DNA of 11,718 bases from Bacteroides sp. CAG:1076 (GCA_000436795.1 HF993265.1:1-11718), one strand, 5' to 3'. Shown: positions 1 through 6,661, counted from the stretch's first letter. Program-made: numbers and translations. The notes: generated from the letters alone by a model not told the origin.

Positions 1-1192
1 TAATCGTGTATTGGATGATAGTTGCGGATTTTAGGTTTATATCAAGTTCCTTCTGATAATTGGGTATACGTATCAGCCCGTCCCCTTTTGTTCCAATCCA
101 CAAAGTTCCATAATGATCCGTCATAATACCTCTTACCTGTCCACTAATTGACGGAGACATACGACTTAACATTAAATTCGTAACCAATGCATCCTTTTTG
201 GCAAACTTTACCACACCAGCCCCGTCTGTACCCATCCACAGAATCCCCTGCTGACTATCTGTATAAGCAGAAAATATACGTAAATCGACACGCATCAAAT
301 CTTCCTGATATTGTTGTGAAGCCATCAGACGAAGTATGCCACCTGTATGAAGAGTAATTAATACGTCATCATAAAAAGGGAAGACATTCATAAAACTACC
401 ATACTTTCTCAGGAGTTCGCCTACATTGCGAATATACACTTTGGACTTCTTTGAAGCATCATACAAATATAAATCGTCCGCCGAATCAATAAAACAAATT
501 ACTTCACTTTGAATAAAAGTCTTTTTAATCGGTTTAGAATGTAGAAGAGATGATGTAACCTGCAAATTTGTCTGTAAAGAATCTGTAGAAAAAGAATTTA
601 ATGAAAAATGATACATTTTGGTATCATTCACAGGCACAATATGAAGTTCTCCTTTTTCATCAACAAAAGCACTTTGCTGAAGATTGTCTAAATGAAAATT
701 CATTTTACCAGCCTTCACAAAACACCGATGACGAACATTGTAATAATATATGTTCCTTTTCCCGACAATCCAACTATTGCCTTTCCGATTAGAAAAAACA
801 ATTGTTTCTTCATCCGGAAAAATATAATTATCTATAACCGACAAAGAATCGGTAGAAAACAGGTTCACTCCAGAAAAACTTTGTACCCATAGTTTATCAT
901 CTGCTGCAATTTGAATACGGGAAATAATATTATTATCCAGTGTCCTTCCTTTTGAAAAGTCGGTACGGAATACTTCTATTGTCCTTCCATCGTAACAGTT
1001 CAAACCGTCATAAGTACCGAACCACATCAAACCCTGATTATCTTGCAGAATACTTAAAACGGCACTGTTTGAAAGCCCTTGCAGGTGATTAATTGTAAAA
1101 GAAGAATATGAACCGGAAGCAAACACTAACTGAACACACGCCATAAGAATGGCTGCAAAACAGATTTTTATATAGTGAAAACCTCTCCCCAT
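1..1192 (-). CDS. Hybrid two-component-type sensor, N-terminal Reg_prop beta-propeller (partial)
   Basis: I read 397 uninterrupted codons leftward from the ATG at 1190-1192, and the frame runs off the left edge, so the C-terminus is missing. Residues 1-26 look like a Sec signal peptide (basic start, then the hydrophobic run CFAAILMACVQLVFA). The mature part has Reg_prop propeller repeats: LSNSAVLSILQDNQGLMWFG at 40-59, GILWMGTDGAGVVKF at 316-330, and GQVRGIMTDHYGTLWIGTKG at 351-370. In Bacteroides this architecture is the periplasmic sensing half of hybrid two-component regulators, which continue with a Y_Y_Y domain, a transmembrane helix, a histidine kinase, a receiver and an AraC-type HTH. 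Those parts lie outside the window, so the full architecture is inferred. Many such proteins sense glycan breakdown products, but no polysaccharide utilisation genes are visible and the ligand cannot be named. Confidence 0.88.
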   Translation of the reverse strand, partial: MGRGFHYIKICFAAILMACVQLVFASGSYSSFTINHLQGLSNSAVLSILQDNQGLMWFGTYDGLNCYDGRTIEVFRTDFSKGRTLDNNIISRIQIAADDKLWVQSFSGVNLFSTDSLSVIDNYIFPDEETIVFSNRKGNSWIVGKRNIYYYNVRHRCFVKAGKMNFHLDNLQQSAFVDEKGELHIVPVNDTKMYHFSLNSFSTDSLQTNLQVTSSLLHSKPIKKTFIQSEVICFIDSADDLYLYDASKKSKVYIRNVGELLRKYGSFMNVFPFYDDVLITLHTGGILRLMASQQYQEDLMRVDLRIFSAYTDSQQGILWMGTDGAGVVKFAKKDALVTNLMLSRMSPSISGQVRGIMTDHYGTLWIGTKGDGLIRIPNYQKELDINLKSATIIQYTI

Positions 1193-1219
1193 AATTCATA
1201 TTTTATATAAGATATACTA

Positions 1220-1253
1220 CAAAAATACAAAATTTTGAATAAAGAAGAACAAA
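1220..1253 (-). promoter_or_regulatory. Candidate promoter of the sensor gene
   Basis: On the minus strand a perfect -7 box TATTTTTG (1220-1227) has a TTTG (1250-1253) upstream. The 22-bp spacer is slightly longer than the usual 19-21. The TTTG overlaps the T-run of the upstream kor terminator. Seen by eye only; the A+T-rich surroundings make chance matches likely. Confidence 0.4.
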
Positions 1254-1297
1254 AAAAATATAAGGAGCCAAATGATAATTTATCGACTCCTCATATT
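1251..1297 (-). terminator. Rho-independent terminator after korB
   Basis: On the minus strand, arms 1285-1297 and 1257-1269 form a 13-bp stem with a few G-U pairs around a 15-nt loop. A run of eight Ts follows (1251-1258 read in complement). It begins 11 nt after the korB stop, so it should separate korAB from the sensor gene. Confidence 0.8.
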
Positions 1298-1307
1298 TTC
1301 TTATTCT

Positions 1308-2318
1308 TTATTCTATTTCCCAAGTATCATTTGTAGCCAGCAATTCAGCAAAATTATGGTATTTCTTCTTTGCTGAAACTTCTTCTATCTGTGCTTCGAC
1401 AGCCGCATCATACGTAGGAGCTTCCACATCACGAATAACTCCTAAGGCTATCGGGAAATCGGGGCCTTCCATAAGTGCCAGCTTCAGTTGAAGTGTATGA
1501 TCTTCGCAGTGGGCATCGTGTACCAGGATATCTTTTTCTGTAATCCCGTTTTCGCCCAATTTGACAACCTTCAGTCCAAAGCCTTCCTGCATCAAGCCAA
1601 ATTCCTTATTCGGGCCAAAAAGCATCGGTTTGCCATGTTCCAGATAAATAGCATTACGGTCACGATCTTCTTTTTTGGCAACAGCATTGTGGGTCCCATC
1701 GTTGAATATCACACAATTCTGAAGAACTTCTACTACTGATGTCCCTTTATGACGGGCTGCCGCCTTCAATACGTCGACAGAAGGGCCACCATCTACAGCC
1801 ACACAACGGGCAAAGAAACGTCCACGTGCTCCAAAGCACAATTCAGCAGGACGGAACGGATCTTCTACCGTACCATATGGCGAAGACTTACTGATGAATC
1901 CACGTGCTGAAGTAGGAGAATATTGTCCTTTGGTCAATCCGTAAATACGGTTATTCAACAAAATGATATTAATATCTACATTACGACGAATGGCATGAAT
2001 AAAATGATTACCACCAATGGCCAGTCCATCACCATCACCTGAAATCTGCCAGATAGTAAGAGCAGGATTCACTACTTTTGCACCCGTTGCAATAGCAGCA
2101 GCACGTCCATGAATGGTATGCATGCCGTATGTATTCATGTAGTAAGGCAAACGCGATGAACAGCCAATACCTGAAATAACCGCTATCTCATGGGGAGGTA
2201 CACCCAGTTCGGCTAAAGCCTTGTGAAAGGAATTCAAAAATGCATGGTCACCGCATCCCGGACACCAGCGTGGCTGCCCTGCTTTATAATCTGCTGCTGT
2301 ATATTTTGTTTCACTCAT
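1308..2318 (-). CDS. korB: 2-oxoglutarate:ferredoxin oxidoreductase, beta subunit
   Basis: This 336-aa protein is the thiamine-diphosphate-binding beta subunit of a 2-oxoacid:ferredoxin oxidoreductase. With KorA it interconverts 2-oxoglutarate plus CoA and succinyl-CoA plus CO2, passing electrons to ferredoxin in the cytoplasm. Visible marks are WCPGCG at 18-23, IGCSSR at 51-56, the ThDP/Mg motif GDGDGLAIGGNH at 94-105 continuing to NNRIYGLTKGQ at 122-132, and a later Cys at 202. C19, C22, C53 and C202 match the four cysteines that hold a 4Fe-4S cluster in this family. The gene follows korA with only 3 nt between stop and start. A GGAGG inside the last korA codons, 8 nt before the ATG, serves as ribosome site. 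Substrate choice (2-oxoglutarate rather than another 2-oxoacid) rests on overall resemblance. Confidence 0.93.
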   Translation of the reverse strand: MSETKYTAADYKAGQPRWCPGCGDHAFLNSFHKALAELGVPPHEIAVISGIGCSSRLPYYMNTYGMHTIHGRAAAIATGAKVVNPALTIWQISGDGDGLAIGGNHFIHAIRRNVDINIILLNNRIYGLTKGQYSPTSARGFISKSSPYGTVEDPFRPAELCFGARGRFFARCVAVDGGPSVDVLKAAARHKGTSVVEVLQNCVIFNDGTHNAVAKKEDRDRNAIYLEHGKPMLFGPNKEFGLMQEGFGLKVVKLGENGITEKDILVHDAHCEDHTLQLKLALMEGPDFPIALGVIRDVEAPTYDAAVEAQIEEVSAKKKYHNFAELLATNDTWEIE

Positions 2319-2321
2319 TGT

Positions 2322-4175
2322 TTATTCCTCCATTAATTTAGTAAACGCATCAACCAATTCCTGAACGACAAAAGGCTGTCCTTTTACCTGATTGAACTGA
2401 TGCAGGTGAATACCTTCAACTTTCATACGCAAATAGCCTGCCAACTGACCCATATTTTGCTCTGCAACTACAATCTTTTTATAACGTCGGAGTACATCTG
2501 CGGTATTTTTAGGTAAAGGATTGATAAATCTGAAATGAGCCAGTGCAGCCTTCTTTCCTCGCTTGTTAAGTTCATCCATAGCAGAATGCAAATGACCATA
2601 CGTTCCGCCAAAACCTACAATCAATAAATCGGCTTCCGGATTACCTTCTACTTTCAGTTCCGGAATAGAATCGGCAATCTTTGCGACTTTCTCAGCACGC
2701 AAACGTGTCATCAGGTTATGATTTTCCGAATCTGTAGAAATGGCTCCTGTTTCATTACTTTTCTCCAGACCACCTATACGATGCATAAAGCCTTCCATAC
2801 CCGGAGTAGCCCAGTAACGCACACCCGTCTGAGGATTACGCTGGAATGGTGTCCAGTTTCCTGCCATATCTGGAGTTACGTATGGAGGACAAATAGCAGG
2901 ATATTCGTTCAAATCGGGTAAACGCCATGCTGCCGAACCGTTGGCAATATATGCATCTGTCAGCAACACAACCGGAGTCATGTGCTCCAAAGCAATCTTA
3001 CAAGCCATATACGCCGCATCAAAACAATCAGTTGGAGAAGAAGCCGCAATGACAGGCATCGGACTTTCACCATTTCGGCCATATAAGACCTGTAATAAGT
3101 CAGTCTGCTCTGATTTGGTAGGAAGACCTGTAGATGGTCCACCACGCTGTACGTCGACTACAACTAAAGGCAATTCGGTAATAACCGCCAGGTTCATAGC
3201 CTCACTCTTCAGACAGATACCGGGTCCCGATGTGCTGGTTACAGCCAGTGCGCCAGCAAAAGCAGCTCCTACAGCCGAAGCACATCCAGCAATCTCATCC
3301 TCACACTGAACTGTTTTCACACCAAGTGACTTATGTTTTGCCAATTCGTGCAGAATATCAGTAGCCGGAGTAATAGGATAAGAACCCAAATAGAGCTGCA
3401 AGCCAGCTTTTTCGGCAGCAGCTATCAGCCCATATGCAGTAGCCTTATTTCCGTTAATATCCATATAACGCCCTTTTACCTTCTGTTCCTTGCTGGGAAC
3501 CAAATAACTCATGGCAACCGAGGCATGGGTATTTTCTCCAAAATGATAACCATCGTAAAGCACTTTTACGTTAGCTTCGGCTATTTCAGGCTTTTTCGCA
3601 AACTTTTCGCGCAGCAGTTTTTCGCCTACACTTATATCGCGATGAAAAAGCCAGCAAACCAATCCTAATGCAAACATATTCTTGGTTCGCATAATGGACT
3701 TATTGTCAAGTCCACTATCTTTCAAGCTCTCCTTACACATTGTGGTGATAGCAGCTTCTACCACTTCATTTTTAATGCCAAGCTCTGAAAAAGGATTTTC
3801 CAATACGAACTGTGCCTTTTCCAAGTCACGCTTCATAAAAGAATCTGTATCAATGATTATAACCGACTGCGGTTTACAAAATTTATACTGTGTTTTCAAT
3901 GCAGCTGGATTCATCGCTACCAGTACATCGCACTTGTCGCCCGGAGTATATACCTTACCAGAACCGATATGCACCTGGAACCCTGAAACCCCTGTCAATG
4001 TTCCTTGCGGAGCACGAATATCAGCCGGATAATCCGGAAAGGTGCTGATATCATTTCCTTCGGCAGCCGAGATATTGGAAAACATATTCCCAGCCAGCTG
4101 CATACCGTCGCCTGAATCACCCGAGAAGCGAACGACTACATCATCCAGCTCCTTGACTATCATTTCTTCTGCCAT
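2322..4175 (-). CDS. korA: 2-oxoglutarate:ferredoxin oxidoreductase, fused gamma-alpha subunit
   Basis: This 617-aa protein carries the gamma and alpha domains of a 2-oxoacid:ferredoxin oxidoreductase in one chain, as is usual for two-subunit KorAB enzymes. The gamma domain occupies about residues 12-215 and opens with VVRFSGDSGDGMQLAGN (14-30). The pyrimidine-binding alpha domain starts near 243: YPITPATDI at 266-274, TSTSGPGICLKSEAMNLAV at 313-331, and DVQRGGPSTGLPTKSEQTDL at 341-360. A transketolase C-terminal-like domain ends the protein. It is first in a two-gene leftward operon with korB. No separate ferredoxin-like subunit gene (korD type) is present, because the next upstream feature is the tRNA locus. 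The start chosen is the first ATG (MAEEMIVKEL); a second ATG four codons on is possible. Confidence 0.94.
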   Translation of the reverse strand: MAEEMIVKELDDVVVRFSGDSGDGMQLAGNMFSNISAAEGNDISTFPDYPADIRAPQGTLTGVSGFQVHIGSGKVYTPGDKCDVLVAMNPAALKTQYKFCKPQSVIIIDTDSFMKRDLEKAQFVLENPFSELGIKNEVVEAAITTMCKESLKDSGLDNKSIMRTKNMFALGLVCWLFHRDISVGEKLLREKFAKKPEIAEANVKVLYDGYHFGENTHASVAMSYLVPSKEQKVKGRYMDINGNKATAYGLIAAAEKAGLQLYLGSYPITPATDILHELAKHKSLGVKTVQCEDEIAGCASAVGAAFAGALAVTSTSGPGICLKSEAMNLAVITELPLVVVDVQRGGPSTGLPTKSEQTDLLQVLYGRNGESPMPVIAASSPTDCFDAAYMACKIALEHMTPVVLLTDAYIANGSAAWRLPDLNEYPAICPPYVTPDMAGNWTPFQRNPQTGVRYWATPGMEGFMHRIGGLEKSNETGAISTDSENHNLMTRLRAEKVAKIADSIPELKVEGNPEADLLIVGFGGTYGHLHSAMDELNKRGKKAALAHFRFINPLPKNTADVLRRYKKIVVAEQNMGQLAGYLRMKVEGIHLHQFNQVKGQPFVVQELVDAFTKLMEE

Positions 4176-4210
4176 AATATGCTATTTAAAGTTTACAAAT
4201 TCACTAATCG

Positions 4211-4241
4211 CAAAATTGGCGAACTTCCTTTAAAAATCAAA
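4211..4241 (-). promoter_or_regulatory. Candidate korAB promoter
   Basis: Minus-strand TTTG (4238-4241), a 19-bp spacer, then CAATTTTG (4211-4218), which matches TAnnTTTG at all but the first base. It would start transcription about 30 nt before the korA ATG. A second, weaker candidate (TACCTTTA near 4268) lies further upstream. Confidence 0.45.
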
Positions 4242-4298
4242 ATAAAACCGCATTTATTTCATTTGTAAAGGTATGCCTCAAGTTTTTCAAACAAAAAC

Positions 4299-4329
4299 AT
4301 TGGGATATTATGAAAAAGCAGTAAATTTG
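4299..4329 (+). promoter_or_regulatory. Candidate promoter of the tRNA-Arg locus
   Basis: ATTG (4299-4302), a 19-bp spacer, and a perfect -7 box TAAATTTG (4322-4329). Transcription would start about 4336, at the first base of the broken tRNA copy at 4338. It is the best promoter match in front of the tRNA repeats, and probably served the original tRNA gene. It may still supply the intact copy at 4500 by read-through. Confidence 0.5.
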
Positions 4330-4337
4330 CAATCACT

Positions 4338-4375
4338 GCCCTTGTAGTTCAACGGATAGAATAGAAGTTTCCTAA
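4338..4375 (+). pseudogene. Broken tRNA-Arg 5' half, copy 1
   Basis: These 38 nt match positions 1-38 of the intact tRNA at 4500 in 33 of 38 places: acceptor 5' strand, D arm, and the loop TTTCCTAA with the CCT anticodon. Homology stops exactly after the anticodon loop. The anticodon stem cannot pair and there is no T arm, so it cannot be a working tRNA. It lies directly after the best promoter of the locus. Confidence 0.75.
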
Positions 4376-4381
4376 TATTAT

Positions 4382-4419
4382 GCCTTGGTAGTTCAACGGA
4401 TAGAACAACGGTTTCCTAA
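4382..4419 (+). pseudogene. Broken tRNA-Arg 5' half, copy 2
   Basis: These 38 nt match the intact tRNA in 34 of 38 places. They keep a perfect D arm (GTTC/GAAC) and the TTTCCTAA loop, and stop at the same base as copy 1. The acceptor strand (GCCTTGG) differs from the intact gene, which suggests it came from a different tRNA-Arg allele. No 3' half follows. Confidence 0.75.
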
Positions 4420-4499
4420 AGAGTAACCGATTTTTCAGCCCAATCTATCCTTTGAATGATAGGCAATAGTTCTTTGAAAATTTGTGCAAATCTGCATAA

Positions 4500-4571
4500 G
4501 CCCTTGTAGTTCAACGGATAGAACGTCGGTTTCCTAAACCGAAAATATGGGTTCGATTCCCATCGGGGGTA
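4500..4571 (+). tRNA. tRNA-Arg(CCU), attachment site of the element
   Basis: A complete 72-nt cloverleaf. The acceptor GCCCTTG pairs with CGGGGGT using several G-U pairs. The D stem is GTTC/GAAC, the anticodon stem TCGGT/ACCGA around TTCCTAA with anticodon CCT, and the T stem ATGGG/CCCAT around TTCGATT. The discriminator is A; CCA is not encoded. It reads AGG codons. The integrase gene starts 98 bp beyond its 3' end in the same direction, the usual layout when an element integrates into a tRNA gene and restores it. Confidence 0.93.
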
Positions 4572-4603
4572 CAAAATGACAGATTTTGGTAGTGATCGTG
4601 TTA

Positions 4604-4620
4604 CCGCATAATCCGCATAA
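4604..4620 (+). repeat. Tandem CCGCATAA sites before the integrase promoter box
   Basis: CCGCATAA occurs at 4604-4611 and 4613-4620 (9-bp period). A near copy, CTGCATAA, lies at 4492-4499 just before the tRNA. The pair sits directly upstream of the integrase -7 box, where a -33 box would be expected. They are candidate binding sites for integrase arms, an excisionase or a regulator. Confidence 0.4.
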
Positions 4621-4626
4621 GTGAGG

Positions 4627-4634
4627 TACTTTTG
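4627..4634 (+). promoter_or_regulatory. Candidate -7 box of the integrase gene
   Basis: TACTTTTG matches TAnnTTTG fully and lies 34 nt before the integrase ATG. There is no good TTTG at 19-21 bp upstream, so the promoter would be weak or activator-dependent. Confidence 0.4.
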
Positions 4635-4644
4635 CAGTAAATAG

Positions 4645-4664
4645 TTCTACAAATATTCTACAAA
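4645..4664 (+). repeat. Tandem TTCTACAAA in the integrase leader
   Basis: TTCTACAAA is repeated at 4645-4653 and 4656-4664 with an 11-bp period, about one helical turn, ending 4 nt before the integrase start. The spacing suggests cooperative protein binding, possibly by integrase itself. Confidence 0.4.
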
Positions 4665-4668
4665 AGTT

Positions 4669-6012
4669 ATGGCAACATTTAAAGCGGAGGTTTACGCCCA
4701 TCAAAAAAAGAAGGACGGAACCTATAATATTAAGATACGTGTAACACACAACGGAGAAAAGCGATACCTGGCTACACCTTATTTTATATATAAGGAAGAT
4801 ATTACCCAGAAAACCTTTAAAATCAAAAATCAGCATTACATAGATCTTACTGATGAAATGATAAGGACGTATCGTAAACGTTTGGATCGTTGGGGTGAAA
4901 GGCAAACCAGTATGACTATGGAGCAAATTATCAGAATCATTACTACCGATAATGAGAATGAAAAATTTGATCTTGATATTGCAGCCTACACCTGGAAGGA
5001 AATAAAACGAATGAAAGAAGCAGGACATGGAGGTAATGCAGATACCTATATATGTGCTGTTAGATCATTGGTTAAGTTTGTTGGTCGGGAAAAGGTTATG
5101 TTATCCGAAATAACAGCTAAGTTTTTGCAAAATTGGGCTGATTGGATAAACAAACAGCCAAATGTAACAAGGGGGTATGTAACTCACAACTATTTAAATA
5201 GGATGAGGGCTATATACAACAGAGCGAAAAAAGAGTTCAACGATGAGGATGCTGGAGTTATCCGAATACCTTATTCCCCTTTTTCTCACATTGATTTCCC
5301 GAAACTTCCGGCAACGAGAAAGCGAGCTTTGACGGTTGAGCAAATACAAGCTATTGCAAATTTGGAATATACTAAGATACTCCAGCCCGGTACTAATAGA
5401 TTCAATTTTGCAAAAGATGTGTTCTTGCTGAGCTTTGGTTTAATTGGCATGAATGCTATAGACTTATATAATTGTACAGATTATAGGAACGGACGTATTA
5501 CATACCAAAGAATAAAAACCAAAGAAAGACGCATTGATAAAGCTGAAATCTCAATCAAAGTAGAACCGGAATACCAAGCTCTTGTAGATAAATATCGGGA
5601 TCCTACAGGAAAAAGGGTATTCAGGTTTTATACGATGTATGCAGATGTAAATACTTTCAGTACGGCTCTAAACAAGGGGTTAAAGAAAGTAGGAAAGTTA
5701 GTTGGTGTAGATGATTTGGAGTTTTACGCAGCTCGGCACTCATGGGCTACTATAGCTTTAAATGATGCAGGAGTAGATAAATACACCGTACATACTTCTC
5801 TTAATCATGTTGATGATAGTATGAGGGTAACGGACATCTACATAAAAAAATCATGGGATCCTATAGATCAAGCGAACAGGAAAGTAATTAACCTGGTGAA
5901 TATAAATATCAGCGAAACTAAGGAGCCTATAAATGAAAAAGTACAAAGAAAACTATTTTGCTTAAGCAATTTGCTTAGGCAAAATGAAGATGATACAACA
6001 GCACACCAATAA
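4669..6012 (+). CDS. Tyrosine site-specific recombinase (integrase)
   Basis: This 447-aa phage-type integrase should catalyse recombination between the element's attP and the tRNA-Arg gene. Residues 1-90 form an arm-binding-like N-terminal domain, about 105-200 a SAM-like core-binding domain, and about 220-410 the catalytic domain. Catalytic landmarks are a beta-hairpin lysine near K283/K285, Arg II R356 in YAARHSWAT (353-361), H380 in LNH, and the nucleophile Y391 in VTDIYIKK (387-394). The canonical Arg I position reads GMN (N262) and the first His of HxxR is Y353. Such departures are known in Bacteroidetes recombinases (IntDOT also lacks Arg I), so the enzyme is probably active. Residues 411-447 look like a non-conserved tail, and codons 430-439 lie inside the palindrome array. 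No clear Shine-Dalgarno site precedes the ATG. Confidence 0.93.
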   Translation: MATFKAEVYAHQKKKDGTYNIKIRVTHNGEKRYLATPYFIYKEDITQKTFKIKNQHYIDLTDEMIRTYRKRLDRWGERQTSMTMEQIIRIITTDNENEKFDLDIAAYTWKEIKRMKEAGHGGNADTYICAVRSLVKFVGREKVMLSEITAKFLQNWADWINKQPNVTRGYVTHNYLNRMRAIYNRAKKEFNDEDAGVIRIPYSPFSHIDFPKLPATRKRALTVEQIQAIANLEYTKILQPGTNRFNFAKDVFLLSFGLIGMNAIDLYNCTDYRNGRITYQRIKTKERRIDKAEISIKVEPEYQALVDKYRDPTGKRVFRFYTMYADVNTFSTALNKGLKKVGKLVGVDDLEFYAARHSWATIALNDAGVDKYTVHTSLNHVDDSMRVTDIYIKKSWDPIDQANRKVINLVNINISETKEPINEKVQRKLFCLSNLLRQNEDDTTAHQ

Positions 6013-6286
6013 AGTGTAATTTGCTGGTGTATAATGCTTTGCGTTTTGCTTAAGCAAAATGCCTAAGCAATTTGGTTAAGCAATTTGCCTAAGCAAAAAG
6101 GTAAGCAAAATGTTATTTTTGCTTGAAGATTTGCCTAAGCAAATTGCTTAAGCAAAATTTGTTGTGTCCGTATGTTTGCATATCAAACCACTAATATATA
6201 ACTGATTATCAGTTTGTTATAGCGCAAACGGCTTTTGTGATGATTTGCACAAAAAACACTTTTGCTTAAGCAAATTGCCTAAGCAA
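5958..6286. repeat. Array of 12-bp palindromes TTGCYTAAGCAA
   Basis: Good or exact copies start at 5958, 5971, 6046, 6059, 6072, 6085, 6131, 6144, 6262 and 6275. Degenerate copies start at 6097 and 6119. Within clusters the start-to-start distance is 13 bp (12-bp unit plus one base), or 12 bp around the degenerate units. Three groups are visible: two units at the end of the integrase gene, eight in the middle, two at the right. I see no copies elsewhere in the window. The palindromic form suggests a dimeric DNA-binding protein. Origin iterons, a partition site and an operator cluster are all possible; a CRISPR is not, because there are no spacers. Confidence 0.85.
6174..6214. repeat. Two further inverted repeats between palindrome groups
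   Basis: GTTTG/CAAAC arms around CATAT (6174-6188) and the near-perfect 15-bp palindrome AACTGATTATCAGTT (6200-6214) lie between the second and third groups of the array. They differ in sequence from the 12-bp units, so a second protein may bind here. Confidence 0.45.
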
Positions 6287-6300
6287 AACTTAAACGGGGG

Positions 6301-6354
6301 TATATATATAATATAATAATAAGAAGATTATATATTAATAATAGAGTATATATA
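6301..6354. other. A+T tract bordered by G runs
   Basis: Fifty of these 54 bases are A or T, with TATATATA at both ends. Runs of G flank it (6296-6300, 6355-6358 and 6367-6370). It directly follows the palindrome array and would melt easily, so it could be an unwinding element of a replication origin. The stretch 6013-6403 holds no convincing gene. Confidence 0.5.
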
Positions 6355-6370
6355 GGGGATTATTAAGGGG

Positions 6371-6405
6371 AAAAGAAAAAGCGACACTGTTTAAAGTATC
6401 GCTTT
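6371..6405 (-). terminator. Terminator of the leftward repressor operon
   Basis: Arms 6378-6387 and 6396-6405 form a 10-bp stem (AAAGCGATAC with GTGTCGCTTT, one G-U pair) around an 8-nt loop. On the minus strand it is followed by a T-rich run. The upstream arm overlaps the stop codon of the 85-aa gene. T-rich sequence on the other side means it may also stop rightward transcription coming from the integrase. Confidence 0.75.
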
Positions 6406-6661
6406 ATTTTTCTAACATCTTACCTTTTCCAGTAAGAAGCCATTTTGCGCTAACACCATATTCGGTAATCAAAGGAACCAGCCAAAATGGTTGTAGTAAG
6501 TTTCGTGTAGGATCTTTACGAAGTAACTCCATATTTCGCCTATCTACACCGTTGGGATCACAATAGCTTCTCACGCTTTTTATCTTACCCATTGCCACAA
6601 GAGCATCAAAGGCTTCAAAGAAACGGTTTGCAATAGGTCTGTTAGCTTCTGCATTATTCAT
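6404..6661 (-). CDS. Small repressor-like protein, function unknown
   Basis: This 85-aa protein is the last gene of the leftward operon. Its N-terminus (RFFEAFDALVAMGKIKSVRS) and C-terminus (EYGVSAKWLLTGKGKMLEK) resemble the DNA-binding part of phage repressors, where a linker of the type 'V-x-x-x-WLLTGxG' follows the helix-turn-helix. The middle (GVDRRNMELLRKDP) could be the recognition helix region. It has no coiled coil and no peptidase domain. The ATG overlaps the stop of the 70-aa gene by one base (TAATG), implying coupled translation. It may be an auxiliary repressor or an anti-repressor partner; this is inference from similarity seen by eye. Confidence 0.7.
   Translation of the reverse strand: MNNAEANRPIANRFFEAFDALVAMGKIKSVRSYCDPNGVDRRNMELLRKDPTRNLLQPFWLVPLITEYGVSAKWLLTGKGKMLEK

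Noticed and set aside
601..892. Short rightward open frames at 601-792 and 692-892
   Set aside because: They are antisense to the continuous 397-codon sensor frame that has clear Reg_prop repeats.
2718..4233. Rightward open frames opposite korA
   Set aside because: They lie wholly or mostly antisense to a well-recognised enzyme gene and show no protein-like motifs.
4338..4419. Two additional functional tRNA genes
   Set aside because: Both lack the 3' half, T arm and a pairing anticodon stem.
4445..4462. Stem CTATC/GATAG between tRNA fragments as a terminator or small RNA
   Set aside because: Only 5 bp with an 8-nt loop and no T-run.
4534..5028. Leftward 164-codon frame over the tRNA end and integrase start
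   Set aside because: It is antisense to the integrase N-terminus and its own start region includes tRNA sequence; the product has no recognisable domain.
5958..6286. CRISPR array
   Set aside because: The repeats are 12-bp palindromes separated by one base, with no spacers of 25-40 bp and no cas genes.
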